From assembly GCF_001591145.1 (NCBI RefSeq), contig NZ_BCUF01000035.1, positions 1 to 63,771 of the forward strand: 63,771 nucleotides of DNA, read 5' to 3'. Each line of letters begins with the position of its first letter. The stretch's first letter is position 1. The notes under the pieces were generated by a model that saw nothing but the letters and a program-made list of their open reading frames with translations, had not been told where the DNA came from and searched no databases. Shown here in pieces: positions 14,838 to 23,226 of the stretch. A program made the translations under genes and the position numbers. Origin of the DNA: Vibrio harveyi NBRC 15634 = ATCC 14126 = KCTC 12724. GTDB taxonomy: Bacteria; Pseudomonadota; Gammaproteobacteria; Enterobacterales; Vibrionaceae.

Positions 14838-17588
14838 ATGCGTAGCACGTTGTTATTAACCGCATTATTACTGTCAGGGTGCGCTCTGACTCCCCAATCA
14901 ACACCTCTCCAAGCCGATACAAATTGGCATGTCGACCAACTTGCCAATGGGATGAAGTACCACATCTATCCGACTCAAGACGAAGAAGTCTCAGTACGTT
15001 TGATGATGAATGTCGGCTCCTTCCAAGAGGACGCCAGCCAAAAAGGCTACGCTCATTTTATTGAGCACATGGCGTTCAATGGCAGTACGCACTTTTCTGG
15101 CAATGATGTTGTAAAGCTGTTTGAAGCATCAGGCGGCAGCTTTGGTGCAGATATTAATGCCACGACAACCTATCAGCAGACGACGTACAAATTGGATCTC
15201 GCCAATCCAGACAAGCTGAATGAGGCGCTAACGTGGATGCGTGACATCGGTGATGGCATTCAATTTGACCCAACGCAGGTAGAAAAAGAGAAAGGCGTGA
15301 TTTTGGGAGAGTGGCGACGTTCTCGTCCGGATGATAAGCCGCTGTCTTTCACTGCGTACGAAGCCACAATTGAGGGGACGCCTTACGCAGAGCACGATCC
15401 AATTGGTACGCGTAGCTCGATTGAAAATACGTCATCACCCGCTCTAAAGCGCTTTTATGACAAGTGGTATCAGCCGCAATACGCAGAGTTGATCATCACA
15501 GGTAATGTTGATGTGGACTCGATCGCTAAGATTATCGAGAAAAAATTCTCAAACTGGGAGAGCACGTCTGACGTTGTGGTTGAGAAGCGACGTGATATTC
15601 GCGCGAATAACGCCAATCGCATTCTGCCAAGCAGCCAAATGGAATCGCCAAGTCTGCATCTGATCATCGACCGTGATTCTGTGATGCGCCAAACCTTGGC
15701 TCAACAACATAGCGCATGGCAAGACGAAGTCAGTGCTCAGCTTATCCAGCAACGTTTGCTTGCGGTGTTAAATGATGCGGCGGAATCTTTCCAATACGCG
15801 TATGCACAGCCTTACACGTCCAACTACCACAGTGTCATGTCTGCCGGTGTTTCTTTTGCGCCAGAGCGTCGTGACAATATTCAGAAAATCTTCCTAAATA
15901 CGCTAACGTCTTTACGCGACTACGGAGTGACACAACAAGAGCTTGATGGTGTGATGTCTGGTTGGTATGGCGAGCTATCTAATCTTGATTCAGATTGGTC
16001 GAAACGTAAGCCAGCAGGTTATGCCGAAGCGCGTACTTACCAGTTAGAAATCAACTCGGTAAGCCAATCGAAGCAAGGGTATGAGCAAAGCTTGTCGAGC
16101 TTTATCGACAGCAACACATTAGATCATGCCAATGATGAGCTGAAAGCGCTGTTGTCTGAACCAGCAAACTTTGTAATTGGACTGGGTAAAAACGAAGACA
16201 AAGCACAGTTTTCAGGTCAATTTGCAGCCTTGAGCGCCGCATATGCACAAGCTGGTGAGAAGCCATTGGACATGTATGCGCAGACGGATGGTTTTATTCA
16301 ACCAACCAAAGAAGGCACGATCACTAAAATGCGTGAAGAGAAGGGTGGATTCCAAGTTTACACTCTATCGAACGGCATTGAGGTGTGGTTCCAAAAAGAC
16401 GAGAAAGCAGCCAATCGCGCATACGTTTATTTAGCAAGCCAAGGTGGTAAAGCTGCGTTAGATAAGTCGTTGTACCCTGCCTTTGATGTGGCAACGATGG
16501 CAGCCGCACGCAGTGGCTTAGGTGGTTTTTCTGGTTCTGAGCTCGACAGCTACTTGCGTAAAACGGATATTTCACTGTTTCCTATTTTGGGTGCAACCAA
16601 TCATGGTGTAGAAGTGATCGCGCCAAAAGCACACCTTGCGAGTGCGCTAAATGGTTTGTACAACATCATGACGGAAATTAAAGTCGACGAGCGTCAACTT
16701 GCCGCTGTGAAACGCGAGTTTGTTCAACAGCGTCGAGCATTCTTTGAATCACCAATGGGTAAGTGGGTCAAAGCGGCAAATGAAAACGCTTACCTGCCAA
16801 ACAGTCGCCAAGTTCTGTTAGCTGCAGATGGGGTTAAGGATGTCACACCAGAGGAAGTTTTCGCTTTGCATGAGACATTGTTTAACCACAACCGCGGTTA
16901 CAAGATGGTGATCGTTGCAGACATCGACCCAGAGCAGATCACGCCGTTATTGCGTAAGTACGTTGCATCGATTGATCTAAAACCAAGTGAAGCCGTGGAC
17001 TACCACATCGATTTTAATCCTAATGCGCAAAAACGCTTGGTAATGGCAGAAGGGCACGAGCCATCGTCGTTGTATTTATTGCGTTTAACGAACGGCAATG
17101 AACAGCCAAGAACGGCGCAAGAAACGGTTGTTATTGACATACTTCAACGCATTGCGGCAGCACGAGTGACTGATCAATTACGTGAAGAGGCAAGTTTGGA
17201 TTACAGCCCAAGCATTTACCCAATCACGCAAGATGAAGAGATGGTGTCTGACTGGTTCTTTGAATCTCAAATCGATCCGAAAGACGTGAGTAAAATGGAT
17301 GCGCAGCTTGGCAACATCATCGATGATTTGGCAACGAACATTACTCAAAAAGAAGTCGATATTGCGAAGAAACAGTTGGTGGTTGCAATGAAAGACATCG
17401 ACGACAGTCCGGGTCAACGCAGTTGGGCATACACGCGTTACCTTGTTCATGACTATGGACTGGATGTATTGCTTGATATCGACAAAGCGGCGCAAAGTGT
17501 CACTTTAGAAGAAGTTAAAGCGTTGGCAAAACGTGCCTTCGGTAACAAAGCGAAACGCACGACGATCATCCTCAATCCAAAATCATAA
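14838..17588 (+). CDS. M16 family zinc metallopeptidase, lipoprotein
   Basis: A 916-residue protein with a lipoprotein leader (MRSTLLLTALLLSGC, Cys about residue 15) and two M16 halves. The N-terminal half carries the inverted zinc motif HFIEH (AHFIEHMAFNGSTHF) and the third ligand Glu in KEKGVILGEWRR. The C-terminal half (from about residue 500) has the fold but no zinc motif, as in pitrilysin-type and PqqL-like peptidases, where it completes the substrate chamber. I start at ATG 14838, seven codons inside a longer frame that opens with TTG, because it gives a clean lipoprotein signal. It probably degrades peptides in the periplasm. Monocistronic, followed by a terminator. Confidence 0.93.
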   Translation: MRSTLLLTALLLSGCALTPQSTPLQADTNWHVDQLANGMKYHIYPTQDEEVSVRLMMNVGSFQEDASQKGYAHFIEHMAFNGSTHFSGNDVVKLFEASGGSFGADINATTTYQQTTYKLDLANPDKLNEALTWMRDIGDGIQFDPTQVEKEKGVILGEWRRSRPDDKPLSFTAYEATIEGTPYAEHDPIGTRSSIENTSSPALKRFYDKWYQPQYAELIITGNVDVDSIAKIIEKKFSNWESTSDVVVEKRRDIRANNANRILPSSQMESPSLHLIIDRDSVMRQTLAQQHSAWQDEVSAQLIQQRLLAVLNDAAESFQYAYAQPYTSNYHSVMSAGVSFAPERRDNIQKIFLNTLTSLRDYGVTQQELDGVMSGWYGELSNLDSDWSKRKPAGYAEARTYQLEINSVSQSKQGYEQSLSSFIDSNTLDHANDELKALLSEPANFVIGLGKNEDKAQFSGQFAALSAAYAQAGEKPLDMYAQTDGFIQPTKEGTITKMREEKGGFQVYTLSNGIEVWFQKDEKAANRAYVYLASQGGKAALDKSLYPAFDVATMAAARSGLGGFSGSELDSYLRKTDISLFPILGATNHGVEVIAPKAHLASALNGLYNIMTEIKVDERQLAAVKREFVQQRRAFFESPMGKWVKAANENAYLPNSRQVLLAADGVKDVTPEEVFALHETLFNHNRGYKMVIVADIDPEQITPLLRKYVASIDLKPSEAVDYHIDFNPNAQKRLVMAEGHEPSSLYLLRLTNGNEQPRTAQETVVIDILQRIAAARVTDQLREEASLDYSPSIYPITQDEEMVSDWFFESQIDPKDVSKMDAQLGNIIDDLATNITQKEVDIAKKQLVVAMKDIDDSPGQRSWAYTRYLVHDYGLDVLLDIDKAAQSVTLEEVKALAKRAFGNKAKRTTIILNPKS

Positions 17589-17593
17589 CTTTC

Positions 17594-17625
17594 AAAGGGC
17601 GACTCCATAGTCGCCCTTTTTATTT
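17594..17625 (+). terminator. Terminator of the M16 peptidase gene
   Basis: AAGGGCGACT-loop-AGTCGCCCTT followed by TTTTATTTTT. Confidence 0.85.
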
Positions 17626-17645
17626 TTGAATGCCGCCGTATTCAG

Positions 17646-17972
17646 TCAGTTTTGCTCATTGGCGACAGACTCTTGCGCTTTAATCTTCTGCTTGTAAGCT
17701 TTTGCTGCCTCTTTACGTGTCGCATCTAAATCAGCACGACGCACGATCACCTTCATGCCCGGCATGGGTTTTACCTTACACGCGTAGCGAGGCTGGCCAT
17801 CCACTTCTACTTTACAAACATGACAGCAGCCTTTGATGCGTCTGTTCTTTAAACACGGTGCGGCGATATTCACTCTGACCTTACGAGCGACATCAACAAG
17901 GTTCTGGTCATCCGGTGAAATAGCGATTTTATGGGTATCAATCTCAATGATTGCGGGTTTAAAGGTAAACAT
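17646..17972 (-). CDS. Small [2Fe-2S] ferredoxin-like protein
   Basis: A 108-residue protein with a plant-type ferredoxin fold in residues about 8-85. Cysteines are arranged as APCLKNRRIKGCCHVCKVEV and later PRYACKVKP, fitting the four-cysteine set of the Fer2_4-type ferredoxin domain found at the N terminus of NuoG-like subunits and in small soluble ferredoxins. A Lys/Ala-rich C-terminal tail follows. It stands alone, so its redox partner cannot be read from context. Confidence 0.8.
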   Translation of the reverse strand: MFTFKPAIIEIDTHKIAISPDDQNLVDVARKVRVNIAAPCLKNRRIKGCCHVCKVEVDGQPRYACKVKPMPGMKVIVRRADLDATRKEAAKAYKQKIKAQESVANEQN

Positions 17973-18001
17973 AAGTTCTTAAATTAGGGTTAAACAATGA
18001 T

Positions 18002-18152
18002 TATATCCAAGTGACTTCAAGATGCAGGATTCAGAGCGCTGTCATTGATTCCCTATTTACCGAAAGCAAGCAAGGAAAACAACGCAGCGGAATAGCCAGC
18101 TCTTTCCAAGTCATTCTCGCTGAACCTAGCATCTCGAGGTTACTTGGGTATA
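18002..18152. repeat. Inverted-repeat (MITE-like) element, copy A
   Basis: About 150 bp bounded by imperfect terminal inverted repeats of about 35 bp: left TATATCCAAGTGACTTCAAG then ATGCAGGATTCAGAGCG; right, read on the other strand, TATACCCAAGTAACCTCGAG then ATGCTAGGTTCAGCG. It has no coding capacity. Related copies occur at 53231-53441 and 63592-63771, with single arms at 58864-58901 and 62480-62500. Confidence 0.75.
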
Positions 18153-18329
18153 AGACGAACGATCACGAGAAAAGACGACGCAGTTATTGGAATTGTACAA
18201 GGTTCCTTCGGGCTTCAATCGAAAATCATTTTTGTGAAGGAATGCCTCATATTTACTAGGTACAGGAAACCATGTGGTATCGATTGAGTCTCATCTAATT
18301 CCAAATAGCAGTAAATGAAGGTTCCCCCA

Positions 18330-18758
18330 ATGAAACGCTACCTATTGTCGACGATTCTACTACTAAGCAGCGCGAATGTATTCGCAGAATCCGCACCAGC
18401 GCAGCCTGTTGCACCAAAACCATTTGGTTTAGAGAGTATGACTGCGGAGCAGCAAGCAAAAATTGAAGACATCCAGATTAAGCTCAGCAGCGAATTAGCG
18501 GGCAAACAAGATCCTAAAGCGGCTCAAGAGAGTGCAAAACAATTCGAGAAGCTGGTTAAAGCATCATCCTTTGATGAAGCAAAAGCAAAACAGCTGATTC
18601 AGCAAGCAAATGCAAAACAGTTGGACAAACAACTTGCTCAACTTAAAGCGCAGCACGATATCTACAATGTGCTTACTGACGAACAGAAAGCAACGCTTGA
18701 GAAGCGCCAGCAAGAGCAGTTGAAAAAGTTTGAGTCAATCAAACAAAGCGCTCAATAA
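18330..18758 (+). CDS. Periplasmic Spy/CpxP-like (LTxxQ) protein
   Basis: A 142-residue exported protein. The start at 18330 gives a clean signal peptide (MKRYLLSTILLLSSANVFA) and has GAAGG upstream; an ATG 15 bases earlier is the alternative. The mature part is all-helical and highly charged, with two LTxxQ-like motifs (MTAEQQAKIEDIQ and LTDEQKATLEKRQQEQ) spaced as in the Spy/CpxP family of ATP-independent periplasmic chaperones. No metal-binding cluster is seen. Single gene ending in a strong terminator; inverted-repeat element A lies about 180 bp upstream. Confidence 0.75.
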   Translation: MKRYLLSTILLLSSANVFAESAPAQPVAPKPFGLESMTAEQQAKIEDIQIKLSSELAGKQDPKAAQESAKQFEKLVKASSFDEAKAKQLIQQANAKQLDKQLAQLKAQHDIYNVLTDEQKATLEKRQQEQLKKFESIKQSAQ

Positions 18759-18786
18759 ACACTCAGCTTAAACTCGTCACAGAACG

Positions 18787-18816
18787 AAAAAGACTCCCAA
18801 GCGGGAGTCTTTTTAT
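18787..18816. terminator. Bidirectional terminator
   Basis: AAAGACTCCC-loop-GGGAGTCTTT with A-run before and T-run after, between convergent genes. Confidence 0.85.
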
Positions 18817-18856
18817 GTATTTGTCTGCGATGAAAGGAACGATCGCACTCTGATAC

Positions 18857-19243
18857 TTAATCGTTTTTCTCTTTGCCGTAAACGCGAACGCCCGCCTTTG
18901 AGCCTTCTGAGTTACCGTAAACTTCGATATGTTTTACGCAGCGACGGTAACCAAAGTAACGCCAATCTGTCATTTTGTCTTTATCAAGGTCACGATGGAA
19001 ACGAATGGTTTTTTCGTCACCATTTTGGAATCGTACAACCACTTTTCGTAGTTCGATATCTTTCTCTGCTTTCACTTTGATCGCGTTGGTATTGCGGCAA
19101 ACAATCATCGGGATTTTTGCTGCTAGGTTACCGTGCTCAAGCAAAATGGTACGACCCAAAGTGAATTTATCGTCCGCATGAGCAGGCGCGATAAGTGTTG
19201 TTGCAGCGAGTGCTGCCGTGATAATAGCGGTATAAATTCTCAT
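18857..19243 (-). CDS. DUF2541 (YaaI-like) periplasmic protein
   Basis: A 128-residue exported protein with a signal peptide (MRIYTAIITAALAATTLIAP then AHA). The mature part resembles E. coli YaaI: LGRTILL near the start, AAKIPMIVCRNTNAIKVKAE, then RYFGYRRCVKHIEVYGNS. Two conserved cysteines probably form a disulfide. Function unknown. The ATG at 19243 is preferred over a TTG 15 bases upstream because it begins a normal signal peptide. Confidence 0.75.
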   Translation of the reverse strand: MRIYTAIITAALAATTLIAPAHADDKFTLGRTILLEHGNLAAKIPMIVCRNTNAIKVKAEKDIELRKVVVRFQNGDEKTIRFHRDLDKDKMTDWRYFGYRRCVKHIEVYGNSEGSKAGVRVYGKEKND

Positions 19244-19454
19244 TAAAATAATCACCAAAACACAGGAGCGCGAATCATAGTCGAGAGAAATGAAAATCTA
19301 CTAGCGATATTTTTGCATGTGGATGAAGTTTCACAATCCGCTGACTTTGCCCGAATAAAAGTACTGGCTTCGCTTCTACCAAGTGCGAATCCGTTATCGA
19401 GGCTGTGTTCGTAACGATATGAAGGAGTGGGAGAGGTGATGAAGAGGATAAACA

Positions 19455-19481
19455 AAAAAGAGCACTTAAATGTGCTCTTTT
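19455..19481 (-). terminator. Terminator of the M23-bactofilin pair
   Basis: AAAAGAGCAC-loop-GTGCTCTTTT, followed on the minus strand by TTTGTTT. Confidence 0.85.
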
Positions 19482-19490
19482 GGTTTGTTA

Positions 19491-19931
19491 TTAAGCGCTT
19501 TTAACCGCCTGCGGCTTATCGGCTCTTGCGGCGCCTTTCACTGCTGTGGATTTGTCTTTTAACGTCACCACTTCTTTTTCTGGTAGTTCTGCTGCCTCAC
19601 CGAAGAACTTACCGCCCGGTTCGATGCTCAAGTTGTTGCTCCAGATCTTGCCGCTAACACGACCTTTTGCGAGCACTTGAATGTGCTCTGCATGGAAGTT
19701 GCCATCAAGGACGCCATTGATGACAAGTTGCTTCGCATAAACATCGCCTTTGATGCGACCACTTTCTGCGACCACAAGGGTGCCTTCGACGTGCAATTGA
19801 CCTTCAACAATACCATCAATCTGGATGTCGCTTTCTACTTTGAGTTCTCCGCTAACAGTACAGCCTTTGGCGATGAGAGTTGAAGCTGTTGGGCTACTCG
19901 TTGTTCCACGGTTTTGATTAAAGATTCCCAT
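19491..19931 (-). CDS. Bactofilin (polymer-forming cytoskeletal protein)
   Basis: A 146-residue bactofilin. The core (about 18-115) is the right-handed beta-helix with short repeating rungs: STLIAKGCTVSGELKVESDI, GIVEGQLHVEGTLVVAESG, RIKGDVYAKQLVINGVLDG, NFHAEHIQVLAKGRVSGKIW. The N-terminal tail is polar and the C-terminal tail is rich in Lys/Ala. Bactofilins form nucleotide-free filaments on the inner membrane and position cell-wall enzymes. The first 97 bases overlap the end of the upstream M23 peptidase gene in another frame, so the two are co-expressed and very likely partners. Confidence 0.93.
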   Translation of the reverse strand: MGIFNQNRGTTSSPTASTLIAKGCTVSGELKVESDIQIDGIVEGQLHVEGTLVVAESGRIKGDVYAKQLVINGVLDGNFHAEHIQVLAKGRVSGKIWSNNLSIEPGGKFFGEAAELPEKEVVTLKDKSTAVKGAARADKPQAVKSA

Positions 19932-20788
19932 CGTATTCTTCGCTCCTTGGTAAAGATGTCTTCAAAATCATTGAGGTTCCAATCGACAAATGGCCTCGGG
20001 TTTAGGGCTCGTCCGACAAAACGCACTTCATAATGAAGGTGGGGACCAGAAGAGAGCCCACTGTTGCCGGAGATTGCAATGAGTTGTCCTTTTTTGACGA
20101 ACTCACCGGTTTTGACTTTGAACCCTGTTAAGTGCGAGTAAGAGCTCGAAAAGCCGAATGAATGTTGTAAACGTAAGAAGTTCCCCGAGCCTTTTTTACT
20201 GCGTCGAGTAACTTCAACAACGCCATCTGCTGGCGCGTAAATCTTGGTTCCAGTGTTTACGGCAAAGTCCAATCCTCGGTGCATCTTGACTTGCTTTGTA
20301 ACGGGATGGACGCGTTTACCAAAACCAGAAGAAAAACGTGCCTTTCCTACTGGCGAGCCGTTAGGGATCTGATTAAGCATTGCCATACGTACATGTGAGG
20401 TAATGGCTGCGGTATCTAGTCGCGCATCCAAACTATCGCTGGAGGACTCTTTGGCAACACCAAGCACTTTTTCTAACTCACCTAAGCGTTCAGAAACGAG
20501 TTGAACGCGTTCTTCTCGTTCAGAGAGATCGTTCTCTAACTCGGATTTAAGATTTTTTAAATCATCGAGTTCTTGCCCGATACTACGCGAACGTTCGGTC
20601 AGTTCTGCCTGTTTAAGAACCGCATCATCCACTTGTGAGTAGAGGTGGTTTATCAAAATTGCAGTCGCCGCTAACGCCAGTACAAACACCACTACGCCAG
20701 TTTTAAAGTTGCGTTGCATGGTTTTACTGAAGTACCAATGCTTGGAACCGTTAATGGTGGAGATTGAAATCGTTAGCTGGTCTTTCAT
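19835..20788 (-). CDS. M23 family murein endopeptidase, membrane-anchored
   Basis: A 317-residue protein: short cytoplasmic head, one membrane helix (FKTGVVVFVLALAATAILIN), a coiled coil (about 55-110, ELDDLKNLKSELENDLSERE), and a LytM/M23 domain from about 150 to 260. Zinc ligands are visible in KMHRGLDFAVNTG (His and Asp) and GPHLHYEVRFVG (the HxH). This predicts peptide cross-link cleavage in peptidoglycan. The bactofilin gene begins inside its 3' end, matching the known M23-bactofilin pairing in cell-shape control. Confidence 0.93.
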   Translation of the reverse strand: MKDQLTISISTINGSKHWYFSKTMQRNFKTGVVVFVLALAATAILINHLYSQVDDAVLKQAELTERSRSIGQELDDLKNLKSELENDLSEREERVQLVSERLGELEKVLGVAKESSSDSLDARLDTAAITSHVRMAMLNQIPNGSPVGKARFSSGFGKRVHPVTKQVKMHRGLDFAVNTGTKIYAPADGVVEVTRRSKKGSGNFLRLQHSFGFSSSYSHLTGFKVKTGEFVKKGQLIAISGNSGLSSGPHLHYEVRFVGRALNPRPFVDWNLNDFEDIFTKERRIRWESLIKTVEQRVAQQLQLSSPKAVLLAENSK

Positions 20789-21245
20789 TGCGCTTAATTA
20801 GGTGTAGCTCTGCCGTTTATTTGTTGAAAAGCAAGACTTTAAGGAAAAGGTGCGTCGGCTTCTACTGATTATGTTGATGAAAATGTCAGATCGTGATCTG
20901 TTTTCACACAATCAATAAAAGTTAGGGGGTAGATTTAATCTTATCGCCGCTTTGGTCAGTGAGATAAGGGGAGCTTATCCTTTCGATTGAGTAAATTACC
21001 AATAGTATGATTGAGCAATTTAACTCACTTCACGTTTTATCTTATAAATGTTGGATATTTTAGTAATTTAGCATTTGGGAAATTGATAAGTCTGGTTGGG
21101 TGTTTATGATGGCGTTGCACGCGAATAAACGCCTGAAACAAAAACTGAAATTTTTCATCTTGTTAAAGCGTTCATTGAAGGCTTAATGCTCTCTCAAACC
21201 AGCTAGTTGGTTTGGGGAAATATAACCAAGACAACGGAGTTGGTC
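20789..21245. other. Divergent intergenic region with one promoter candidate
   Basis: A 457-bp gap between the divergent M23 gene and the large exported protein. TTGATA (21083-21088) and TATGAT (21105-21110) with a 16-bp spacer form a plausible plus-strand promoter, giving a leader of about 130 bases. No open frame or RNA gene is recognisable otherwise. Confidence 0.4.
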
Positions 21246-22979
21246 GTGAAAAAATTATTATTAGCTACTGCAGTGGTCGCAGCAGTTGGTGGTGCCGCTT
21301 ATGTGTACCAAAGCAACCTTGCCCAAGGTGAATCTTCAAACTCGCTACTTACGCAAGTTCCGGCAGATACACTTGTTCTGACTTACCAAACAGAACCATT
21401 CAATCATTACGAATACATGACTGCTTTCGGTGGAACACAACAGCCGCCTCTTGCTGATCTGTTCGTAGAAGAAGAGTTGACTCCAGGTCTCGAGTTTGCG
21501 GTTAACTTCTTCGATGCTTATGTTGCGGCATCTTCTTCACCTGAAAGTCTCAAATCTTTCCTAGGTACTGGCGATATGGTAAGCCCAATTATCTATACGC
21601 TTGGTTTTGTTCCAGTTTATAAGATGCAGCTTGAGACTCCTGCATCACTATGGAAAAGCTTAGATGAGCAAGAAAAATTAGCCGGCATTCAACACGAGAG
21701 CGTGAAATTGGATACGGTTGAGTTCCGTCGCTATGAGCTAACAGACTCACAAGATCCGCAAATGGGTGTTGGTCTTGCTGTGGGCGTAGTGAACAACGTG
21801 CTGACGGTGACGTTGGATATTCCTGAGCTAGGTGCTGAGAACCCGCTTAAGATGGCATTTGGTCTAGAATCGCCAAAGAACAACATTGCGGATTCTGGTC
21901 GCTTGGAAGCGCTGAAAACGAAATATGGTGCGAACAACAACTCGTTTGGCTTGGTTGATTTCCGTGAAATCATCAAAGGTTTCACTACGACGGATGGTAA
22001 CCGCCTTGCTCGCCAACTAAATACGGCGGGTTCTGATCCAATGTTGGATGAACTTCGCACGCCAGCGTGTCATACCGAGTTTACTCAGATCGCAGAAAAC
22101 TGGCCGCAAATGGTGGTATTTGGTGAATACTCAGTCCAAGACAGCAAGGCGCGCATTAATGGTAGCTTAGTCGTTGAATCGAAAAACCAAGTGATTTTGG
22201 AAGCACTGCAATCAATGCGTGGCGTACTCGCGGAATCAAACGGTGAGAAGAGTATGTTCAGTGTAGCGCTGGGCTTGGATGTTGCTACGCTTGCACCAGC
22301 AATTGGTAAGATCTGGACCGATCTAACTACGCCTCAATACCAATGTTCAATTTTAACCAAAGCACAGCAAGATATGCGTGGTCAAAATCCAGCTCCAGCA
22401 ATCAGCATGGGTGCAGGTATGGCGAATGGTCTGAAAGGCTTGAGCATGGAAATGTTCGGTCTTGATGTAGACATGAGCGGTCAATACGGTCCTGAGCTTG
22501 GTCAGCTAGACGCAATCTTCTCGATCTCTGCGGACGATCCAAACATGTTGCTGCAAACCGCGCAGATGTTTGTGCCTGAACTTGCTCAAATCCAAATCGA
22601 ACCGGATAACCAACCTGTGAATATTGGTGGTTTGTTAGAACCGTACGCTGGCAAGCCAATTGATGTGTTTGCTCGTCTGAATGACAGTCACTTGACGCTT
22701 TACAGCGGTGATGCAGCAGCATCTGCAAGTGACAAGGTGATGGCACAATCGCTAACAGCGAATGGTCTATTGAGCTTCACTCTGGATTCAGAGCGTGTAT
22801 TGGAAGTGATGGAAACGGCATCTGAAGTTTCTGGCGAACCAGTTCCAGAAGATCTGATGATGAGCCTTCAAGGTCAACTTGTTGGTGGTATGGCGGTGGA
22901 TGTAACCAAAGATGGCATCACGTTCGACTTTGATTACACCGGTTCAACGAAACCACAAGTGAAGGTAGCGCAGCAATAA
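21246..22979 (+). CDS. Large exported protein of unknown function
   Basis: A 577-residue protein starting at GTG 21246 with GGAG eight bases before it. It has a signal-anchor-like N terminus (VKKLLLATAVVAAVGGAAYV) and a long soluble part with only two cysteines (TPACHTEF and YQCSIL), which may form one disulfide. Segments such as LLTQVPADTLVLTYQTEPF at the front, and repeated Met/Gln-rich helices, give no family I recognise. It is monocistronic and well expressed by codon appearance, with a strong terminator. Probably periplasmic or inner-membrane-tethered. Confidence 0.8.
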   Translation: MKKLLLATAVVAAVGGAAYVYQSNLAQGESSNSLLTQVPADTLVLTYQTEPFNHYEYMTAFGGTQQPPLADLFVEEELTPGLEFAVNFFDAYVAASSSPESLKSFLGTGDMVSPIIYTLGFVPVYKMQLETPASLWKSLDEQEKLAGIQHESVKLDTVEFRRYELTDSQDPQMGVGLAVGVVNNVLTVTLDIPELGAENPLKMAFGLESPKNNIADSGRLEALKTKYGANNNSFGLVDFREIIKGFTTTDGNRLARQLNTAGSDPMLDELRTPACHTEFTQIAENWPQMVVFGEYSVQDSKARINGSLVVESKNQVILEALQSMRGVLAESNGEKSMFSVALGLDVATLAPAIGKIWTDLTTPQYQCSILTKAQQDMRGQNPAPAISMGAGMANGLKGLSMEMFGLDVDMSGQYGPELGQLDAIFSISADDPNMLLQTAQMFVPELAQIQIEPDNQPVNIGGLLEPYAGKPIDVFARLNDSHLTLYSGDAAASASDKVMAQSLTANGLLSFTLDSERVLEVMETASEVSGEPVPEDLMMSLQGQLVGGMAVDVTKDGITFDFDYTGSTKPQVKVAQQ

Positions 22980-23022
22980 GCGTGATTCACTGGCTTCAAT
23001 CTCGAAGCTTTTTTTCATAATC

Positions 23023-23052
23023 AAAAGGCGACCTCAGTGTCGCCTTTTTTGT
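23023..23052 (+). terminator. Terminator
   Basis: AAAGGCGAC-loop-GTCGCCTTT followed by TTTGTTTTT. Confidence 0.85.
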
Positions 23053-23174
23053 TTTTCTCAATATACGAACTTCAATTCTCTCCCTTTCATTCAAAAGTGG
23101 GCACCAAATAAGATCAATAAAAATCAGTGGGATGGATCTTTCTTCTTTATAAATGATCAAATGTATCTTTACTA

Positions 23175-23198
23175 AAACTGTACGGTACAGTACAGTTT
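23175..23198. promoter_or_regulatory. TetR operator of the efflux operon
   Basis: AAACTGTAC / GTACAGTTT, a perfect 9-bp inverted repeat with a 6-bp spacer, 29 bp ahead of the efflux operon. The inner 15-mer ACTGTACGGTACAGT recurs with two changes (ACTGTTCAGTACAGT) upstream of the nearby tetR gene at 26507-26521. Confidence 0.75.
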
Positions 23199-23226
23199 GT
23201 GAAAATCATTAAGTTGGGTTTCAAAA

